Made by a program: the position numbers and the translations under genes. From Dipteronia dyeriana (lineage: Eukaryota; Streptophyta; Magnoliopsida; Sapindales; Sapindaceae): a stretch of DNA of 64,000 nt. This document shows positions 57,664 through 64,000 of the stretch, in pieces. Location: NCBI GenBank assembly GCA_032871835.1, contig CM065297.1, positions 90,107,052-90,171,051 of the forward strand, given 5' to 3'. The notes under the pieces are model-generated. The model had not been told where the DNA came from, made no database searches, and saw nothing but the letters and a program-made list of their open reading frames with translations. How positions within the stretch are numbered: position 1 is the first letter of the stretch; every line of letters begins with the position of its first letter.

Positions 57664-58148
57664 AACTACTTCTTTTTCATAATTTTTCCTACTATTTTGA
57701 TTGTGTGTTAGCTATTGAAATGGATCTAATTTGGAAAATACTTGAGTACTGAATAGTCGGTACCTAAGGTACTGACCCATATGTTTTGATTGGTTGAAAA
57801 CACCAACACCATCCCTATGTATTTAATATCAGACACCTTAAATGGTTTTTTCAACCAATCAAAATATTGCCCATCTAATTTCCCAAACGTGATGATCACT
57901 CATAAGATTACCATAATCATAGATGATATTTTATTCAAAGAGAAATGAAGTATGCACAAAAGTTATTATATGACATTACCAAGAAGATTGCCCAATAACA
58001 TGTATGAAGTTATTATTATACTATTGACCAGACCAATGGCATGCATTATTCGAATTTTTTAACATGTCTTCAATAGAACTCTGCAATTTCACCAAAAAAA
58101 ATGGTTTATGATATTATTAAAGACTTTTGAGAAAACAAATTTAAAACG
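57664..58148. repeat. Dispersed duplicate, copy b
   Basis: Second copy of 56503-56955, interrupted by a MITE-like insertion (57733-57873). Confidence 0.85.
57733..57873. mobile_element. 141-bp MITE-like insertion
   Basis: Flanked by the 8-bp repeat TCTAATTT (57725-57732 and 57874-57881). The empty site in copy a reads CCTAATTTCCCAAACG. Inside is an inverted repeat, TTTTGATTGGTTGAAAA (about 57784) against TTTTCAACCAATCAAAA (about 57849). The termini themselves (GGAAAATA / TATTGCCCA) are only weakly inverted. An 8-bp duplication suggests the hAT superfamily. Confidence 0.75.
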
Positions 58149-58589
58149 ATCGAATATTTGACTAATATTTAATAATTCTTATTGATATTTTTAGTTTTTT
58201 TACAGAAAAGGTTGTTAAGCCTTTATAAATACAAACTTCATATTATCAATACTCTATATAATATGATTATACCGTTTTGGTAATGATTATATAAATATAT
58301 TAACAATCACAGAAGCTATGATTTTTTTTAAAACCGCTTATTAAAGGGCCTAAGAAGGACAAAACAGAAGAACATAACAAACTGGCCAACCACCAAAAGG
58401 AACGCAGTGAGACACAACAAGAACCAAGAAAAAGAAAAAAAACGTCATCCAATATTAAAACAAAACAACACAGAGAACAAGCCACCTTAGAAAGTATTTC
58501 AATCCAATCTATCCCCAAGAGAAGTTATGAATTATAGATTCTAATTGAGTCTATTAAAGAAAAGGTTGTCATGCATTTAGAAATGGAAT
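58149..58589. other. AT-rich spacer
   Basis: Nothing recognised. The minus-strand frame 58300-58518 is hydrophobic but short and without a match to a known pattern. Confidence 0.4.
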
Positions 58590-59515
58590 TTTGCAGGATC
58601 CTCACTCTCACCATCCTCACTTACAAGCCCACCATCTTGACTATCTTGAGAATTACTTCCCTTAGTAACTATATCATTTTGTCCCAGCTTTGATGACGAA
58701 TCAGACGATTCGTCCATGGGTGTCATCGATTTCACCACTTCAGTTTTCTACAAACAAATCAAAATACGTAACAGGCAAACAAGATCAATTAATGTCGTAA
58801 ACAATACTGGCAATTAAAAATAACTTACAGATACAAATCACCCTACCAGAGCAACAATGGTGGTTTTGAGATTATCAACGTTGCTCTCCATGTTAACTTG
58901 GGTCAACCAAGAAATCATCTCCGGGAGCTCTTTCGCTTGGTCAATGGGGAACTTATATGACAAAAAACTATGTTATATACTAAAATACATAAAACAAATG
59001 TCCAAATATAATTTCATAAGAAAAAGAGCAACTTAACAACTTACGAATTTTAAGTGTTCAGGCATTGGTGGGTAGGGATTGTCTTTAGGTATCTACAGAT
59101 ATTGCCATGTGCATCCCAACCCCTTGGGACATATGAGGGGGAGTGCCCAAGGTGGTACCTTGACATGGCCATTGGAATTACGATTTATTTCACCTTACTC
59201 AGATTTGAATACAACAAAATAAGAACAATTTCAATATTTGTGACAACCAAGTCCATTACTATTATTTATCCCATGGTACTTCCAGTCGGAAAAAGGATTA
59301 TTCAACAAATTCGGATAAACTCACCTCCTCAGTACACTCTGAAAAATTGTCCATATCCATATGAAAATGATTCTTCATAACATCACGAGGTCCCAATGGT
59401 TTCCATGCTTTGATTCCACATTTTACCAGCCGCAACCCACCAGATCTTTTGCCTCAGTCAACCCGACATCCTGTTATTCTGTGATCCATTGACCTTTTTT
59501 CTTTCCATTGTTTTT
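58590..59515 (-). pseudogene. PMD-family gene, left copy lacking PMD exons
   Basis: Parallels the right copy exon by exon: 59045-59092 (48 bp, IPKDNPYPPMPEHLKF), 58847-58951 (105 bp, FPIDQAKELPEMISWLTQVN) and about 58593-58747 (MDESSDSSSKLGQNDIVTKG, acidic-serine-rich). Splice sites are visible: acceptor TGTAG before 59092, donor GTAAG at 59044, donor GTAGGG at 58846, and acceptor TTTGTAG at 58748. A segment like the first exon of the right copy lies at 59385-59515 (MERKKVNGSQNNRM). The exons encoding the PMD core are missing between 59341 and 59385, so this is an internally deleted duplicate. Confidence 0.7.
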
Positions 59516-59850
59516 CATTATATATGGCAATAGGAACAACAACGACGTGATGAAAAGAGTTGTATTTACGGATTTAATCTGTGAATCGAACACAAATAGA
59601 GGCTACATGTTCTTTGAAGTTAAAAAAATGGATAAAAAACTAATATTTCGGCTTTTCATTGAAAATTGTTTTAATAATTAATTGCAGGGATGTGCATGCG
59701 TTACACATGGCTATGTTTTAAATTTCGACCAACCTTTGTCAACTGAAACCACCAATAGAAAGGAAATATTTTAAAAAGTTGAATCTGAAGAGTTTGAAGT
59801 TAAGATATCCCTAATCAGTATCAATTAGTAAAAAATAATGGTTTATTCAG

Positions 59851-60444
59851 AATAAGATTCCGATCACATAAATTCTATAATTATAGGTTAATATAGTTAC
59901 AATTAAGTAATAATATACTGTCCATCATTACAAAATATGTGACTATCAAAATAATAATACGCGCAATGATGCTAACTTTGTGATCAAGGAAAGTTTTCAT
60001 AATAAGATTCTGATCACATAAAGTTTATAATTATAGGTTGATATAGTTACACTTAAATAATAATATACTGACCATCTTTACAAAATATGTGACTATCAAA
60101 ATAACAATGCATGCAAATATACTAGCTTTGTGATCACAGAAAGTTTTCATAATAAGATTATGATCACATGAAGTTTATAATTTTACATTCATGTATTTAT
60201 ACGTATATAATATACTGATCATCATTATAGAATATGTGACTACCAAAATAATAATGCGTGCAAATATACTAACTTTGTGATCATAGAAAAATTTCATACT
60301 AAGATTCTGATCACATAAAGTTTATAATTTTAGGTTGATATAGTTATATTTAAATAATACACTGATCAACATTACACAATATGTGACTATCAAAATAATA
60401 ATACGCGTATAAATACTAAGTTTCTTATCACATAAAGTTTTCTT
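59851..60444. repeat. Tandem repeat, about 150 bp x 4
   Basis: Units 59851-60000, 60001-60150, 60151-60297 and 60298-60444 share AAGATT(C/A)(T/C)GATCACAT at the start, ATATGTGACTA(T/C)CAAAATAA in the middle and a closing AAAGTTTTC. Divergence between units is moderate. It lies between the two PMD gene copies. Confidence 0.9.
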
Positions 60445-60539
60445 AACTATAATATTAGGTAGATAAGTAAGTGTAATTAGGTGTTATATAAGACAAAATA
60501 GTTGTAGCAACTCTTACACAACACTGATTACTTTGATGA

Positions 60540-63500
60540 TAGTCTAGATGAATTCCTTAGGGTGGCTTCCTTTGTGTTGTTTCCCTTATCTGGTTTCCTA
60601 ACCTTCTATTTGGATTAGCACCTTGCACAATGTCCTTGCTCTTCTTCGATTTGGGAGACTGCTTTAGGTTATCGTTGGGTGTACCTTGCATAATGTCTTT
60701 GCTCTTCTTCAGTTTGGGAGACTAGTTTGGGTTTTTTTAGATGCATCACAATCTAGAGTGCCTTTTTCCTTCTTCGACTTAGGAGCCTGGTTTAGGTTAT
60801 CGTTGGGTGCATCACTGTCTACGGTGCCTTTTCTCTTCATTATTTTTAGAACTTGCTTTAGGTTCTCCTTGGCTGCATCACTGAATAGATTTCCTTTTGT
60901 CTTCTTTGGTTTCGAAACTTTCCCAAGGTTCTCATTGGCTGCATCACTGTCTATAATTCATTTTTTCTTCTTTGGATTAGAAGCTTCAAGTTGATTCTCG
61001 TCGGATGCAGCAGTCGGTATTTTTTCTATTCTCTTTTCTGGTTTTTAGGCCCGATTTACCTTCTCGTTTGAAGGACCACTTTGTAGAGGATCTAAATCAA
61101 TCATGTGGGTATCACTCACTTGTTCAAGATTCCATTCCAACTCACCAACAATGTATTCATCCTTTATCCCCACATTTTCATCTTCTTTATCCTGTCTCAA
61201 CTGATCCTCCACAATAGAATCTGTGCATACATAATTATTTTTAAGATATATAGCAAATGTTATTAAAACAACCGAGCAACTCATAATGACCTATTATCAT
61301 AAAACAACTCAACATTACACGGTGCCCATTTATTTGGATAATGAAACACATCTGTGACTATTTTGTTGTCGGGTTTGTTAAAAATCATTCCCAGGGAACC
61401 TGTGTCACCTGACTGGTGACGTGCCTTCTCACTCTCTACAGGATCACCATCCTTACTTACAAGCCAACCATCCAAACCGTCATCAGAACTACTTCCTTCA
61501 CTAACTCCTTCACATGGTTCTGATTTCCATGACAAATCAGACGATTCGTCCATGGATGTCTTAAAAGTCACCACATCAGGATAAATAACTTATAAATACA
61601 AATCACCCTACCAGAGCAGCAGTGGTTTGGAGCTTATCAACCTGGCCCTCCATAATAACTTGGGTCATCTCAGAAATCATAGACATGAGCTCTTTCATTT
61701 GGGCAACGAGAACCTATACGGAACAAAGCTATGTTATATACTAAACTGCCTAAAACAAATGTCCATATATAATTTCATAAGAAAAAGAGCAACTAAATTA
61801 CTCACAAATTTTATGTGTTCAGACACTAGTATGTAGGGATAATCCTTGGGTATTTGCAGTAGTTGGCATGTGAATCTGTGCTCCTTGTGTATCATGAGGG
61901 GGAGTTGTCATGCCGAAAACTCGATAAGGCTGATGAAAGTAGTGTGAAGTTCATCCTACTCGGATTTAAATACAACAAATCAAGAATAGTTTCAATGTTT
62001 GTAAAAACCAAGTCCATTACTTGTATTTATCCTATGGTACTTCCAGTTGGAAAAAGGATTATTCAACAAATTTGAATAAACTCACCTCCTCAGCCGGGTA
62101 ACTTGTGAATTTTACGTGTCGCCTTATGAACTCCTTGTACCTTTCTAGACCACCATAAGTCTCCAAGAAATTGTTTACATCAAAGCCCCTCAACCTCAAC
62201 TTGGCCTCATCATTTTTAATTTGATAGTCCTCGAGCATGGATACTGGTAGGACTTTGGGAACTCGTGGTGAACTTAATCCCAAGCTATGAATAGTCATAC
62301 GCACTCCCAAGTACCATGTGTACCCGTATGGCCCATCTAAAAGAATCATACTCTTTGTGGACTAAGAAGATTGTTGTACATAAGTCGGCAATAGGTCCTC
62401 ACACTTTCCCCACGGGTGCATGTTTACCTGAAGGGAATCAAAATTATGGAGATATATTTGGTAGCAGACCAGAAGCTTTTTGATAAATATGAAACTAAAA
62501 GGTAGGGAGAATCCCATTAGTGTTTAAACCATTGCTTACATCTTTCCTTCTTAGTTTCCTTAATGTACCCCTTAGTTGAATGTAATTAACTTTCTTACTG
62601 AATGTTCCCCATATCATTGCTGCAAGATAAATCCTTCCTTTTCCTAAGTGATTCACACATTTTGCAATAGGTTTTATGTACTCACAAGCCCACACCTGTG
62701 TAACAGCCACCACAAAATAATATGTTTACGGTTAAAATACAATAAACAAACATTCTTTAATACCTGGTAATCTTAAACTATAATTACTAATCATCTCCTC
62801 CCAGACCCTCCAATAACCACCACTGCTCTAATTCCCTCGAACCATATCATCCATGTTTTTGTACAAACAAGAAAGGCCAGCCCCACCCCAATTGTACAAA
62901 GCAATGGAGTACAAGTCTTTTAAGTTTGTCATGTAATATAGGTATGCTACCCCAGCTTTGTCGCACAATAAAGTGCTACCAAGCAATGCAAGTATGAATA
63001 CCCTAGTTAATATGTAAACATTTTCGGCCCACATTTTGTTCCCTCCGAATCCTTTATAAGCTCTATAAAACTCTTGAAAAGTAATATTCTTCTCGACAAT
63101 ATCAACCATAGGCTCTTTACACCACTAGATCAGCTCATCTCTCTTCTTATGAGCATCCATGTCGTACTCTAGTGGCTTTCCACAAACCGGTAAGCCTGTA
63201 ATTCAGTTAAAATTCGGATGAGGTCATCGTCAACTTCCCAAATTCATCGAAGTGAAATTTGTGGGTCATATCCCACCAATGGTCAGCCAGCGCCCTCAAT
63301 ATTGTTCTCTTTCTGCAACAGAAATTCATCCCCCAAAACTTTGATAAATTCACCAAAACCAGCTTCTAAAACCTTCACCTTCATGGCATCGGGCAATTTG
63401 TCATACTGGGATTTGTAAAAGGACCGGTTTATGTATCCTCTAATTCTCTCATGAATAGGCTGCATTTACAAAATCATGATTACAAATATGAACAAAAAAT

Positions 63501-63755
63501 TACTTGAACACCTATTCTTATAGTATTAGGCTTACATTAATTGCTACATGTGAGAAGCGTAAATAAAGAATAGGCTTGTGTACATTGACCAAAATGTGTT
63601 TGTTCTTATCCACATAGGGAAGATTCTTCGTAACACCCTAAGTTTCTTGTGATTTTTGTGCCTGGATACAATATTTTACCAGTCGTAACCCATCCATAAC
63701 TTCAACCTCAGACAGCTCACCATCCTGTTGTTCTATAATCCCTTGATGATTTTTC
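60540..63755 (-). pseudogene. Plant mobile domain (PMD) gene, right copy
   Basis: Spliced minus-strand gene. Exon 1 about 63755-63536 (LPYVDKNKHILVNVHKP); exon 2 63459-62764 with the PMD core (ALADHWWDMTHKFHF, IALYNWGGAGLSCLYKNMD); exon 3 62695-62540 (VWACEYIKPIAKCVNHLGKG); exon 4 62427-62086 (VNMHPWGKCEDLLPTYVQQS, LDGPYGYTWYLGVRM); exon 5 61853-61806; exon 6 61713-61612; exon 7 about 61571-61291 (acidic); exon 8 61220 to about 60540, lysine-rich repeats. Exons 3-6 are 156, 342, 48 and 102 bp, all phase 0. Lesions: extra A at about 63308-63313, indel near 63205, stops at 63124, 62828, 62362, in exon 1 and in exon 8, and a lost acceptor before exon 5. PMD occurs in MAIN-type silencing proteins and in transposons; the origin here is unresolved. 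Confidence 0.75.
60625..61010 (-). repeat. 66-bp coding tandem repeat (22 residues, lysine-rich)
   Basis: Six units, most spaced 66 bp (near 60641, 60704, 60769, 60835, 60901, 60967). On the minus strand they encode variants of KKxKGTxDSDAxNENLxQ followed by a short K/S/P segment, for example KRKGTVDSDAPNDNLNQAPK. Units at the left end carry small indels that break the frame. Basic composition suggests a nuclear or nucleic-acid-binding tail. Confidence 0.8.
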
Positions 63756-64000
63756 GTTCCATGGAAAAATCAGATCTCTACAAAACACTAATATAAGCTA
63801 TAATGATATTCATCTAGTTAATAGGTAACAGTTAAATAATAACAAATTTCAACAAATAGTAAAGAACAACAGAGGAAAAGTTCAAAGGATCGAGTTCTGG
63901 TTAATTGCAACTATAACAAATAGAATCCAAAACCATTACGTTTAAACATTAATTATCACAGCAAACATATTAAGATACAAACAGAGTGCAAAGCCTGTAA
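63756..64000. other. Upstream end of PMD gene / window edge
   Basis: AT-rich with no frame recognised. It should contain the promoter or an upstream exon of the PMD copy, but nothing specific can be assigned. Confidence 0.35.

Noticed and set aside
58300..58518. 72-codon minus-strand hydrophobic frame
   Set aside because: Cysteine/phenylalanine/serine-rich but isolated, with no splice context or recognisable family; could equally be chance.
60686..60994. Plus-strand phenylalanine-rich frame of 102 codons
   Set aside because: It is the antisense shadow of the lysine-rich repeat encoded on the minus strand.

Overview
The window looks like nuclear DNA of a flowering plant, probably a dicot. 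It is AT-rich and holds no prokaryotic gene. Roughly five sixths of it is LTR retrotransposons of families known from angiosperms: Ty1/copia of Tork-like and SIRE/Maximus-like type, and Ty3/gypsy with a tRNA-Asp-type primer site. The remaining non-retroelement DNA carries decayed, intron-containing genes for an Ulp1/C48 SUMO-type protease and a plant mobile domain (PMD) protein. No complete functional gene, tRNA, rRNA or CRISPR array was found; every coding region is broken, truncated or non-autonomous. The species cannot be named from the sequence.

Layout, left cluster (1-35303). A copia 5' LTR (element C, minus strand; pieces 1573-2038, 8329-8373, 33881-35303) abuts an Ulp1 gene. Inside it sit a non-autonomous gypsy element (2039-8328, +) and a SIRE-type solo LTR (8374-10094 plus 33501-33875, -) bounded by a perfect ACTTT target duplication. 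That solo LTR was split by copia A (10095-33500, -). Copia A carries a hAT-like non-autonomous transposon (14314-15182, 8-bp target duplication) in its pol gene. Its right LTR carries a gag-only SIRE-type array (18909-31847, +) arranged LTR-gag-truncated LTR-gag-LTR. The last LTR of that array is split by another minus-strand SIRE-type solo LTR (29989-31600), again with an ACTTT duplication. This gives about six levels of nesting and hence a relative order of insertions.

Middle (35304-54926). The 3' exons of the Ulp1-like protease (35304-36056, +) are followed by element D (LTRs 36216-37308 and 51171-52211 + 54870-54926). Little of D's interior remains. It is interrupted by copia B (38080-51096, -), a relative of copia A with its own scrambled insert and a partial extra LTR. 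D's 3' LTR is split by a 2.66-kb SIRE-like solo LTR (52212-54869) with a perfect CCCTT duplication.

Right (54927-64000). Mostly non-retroelement DNA holds local duplications (281 bp x2, about 450 bp x2, 150 bp x4), a 141-bp MITE-like insertion, and two tandem copies of a spliced minus-strand PMD gene. The left copy lacks the PMD core exons. The right copy keeps most exons but has stops and frameshifts, and ends in a lysine-rich 22-residue repeat. The genes do not form a pathway: this is a heterochromatin-like graveyard in which insertions date and dissect one another.
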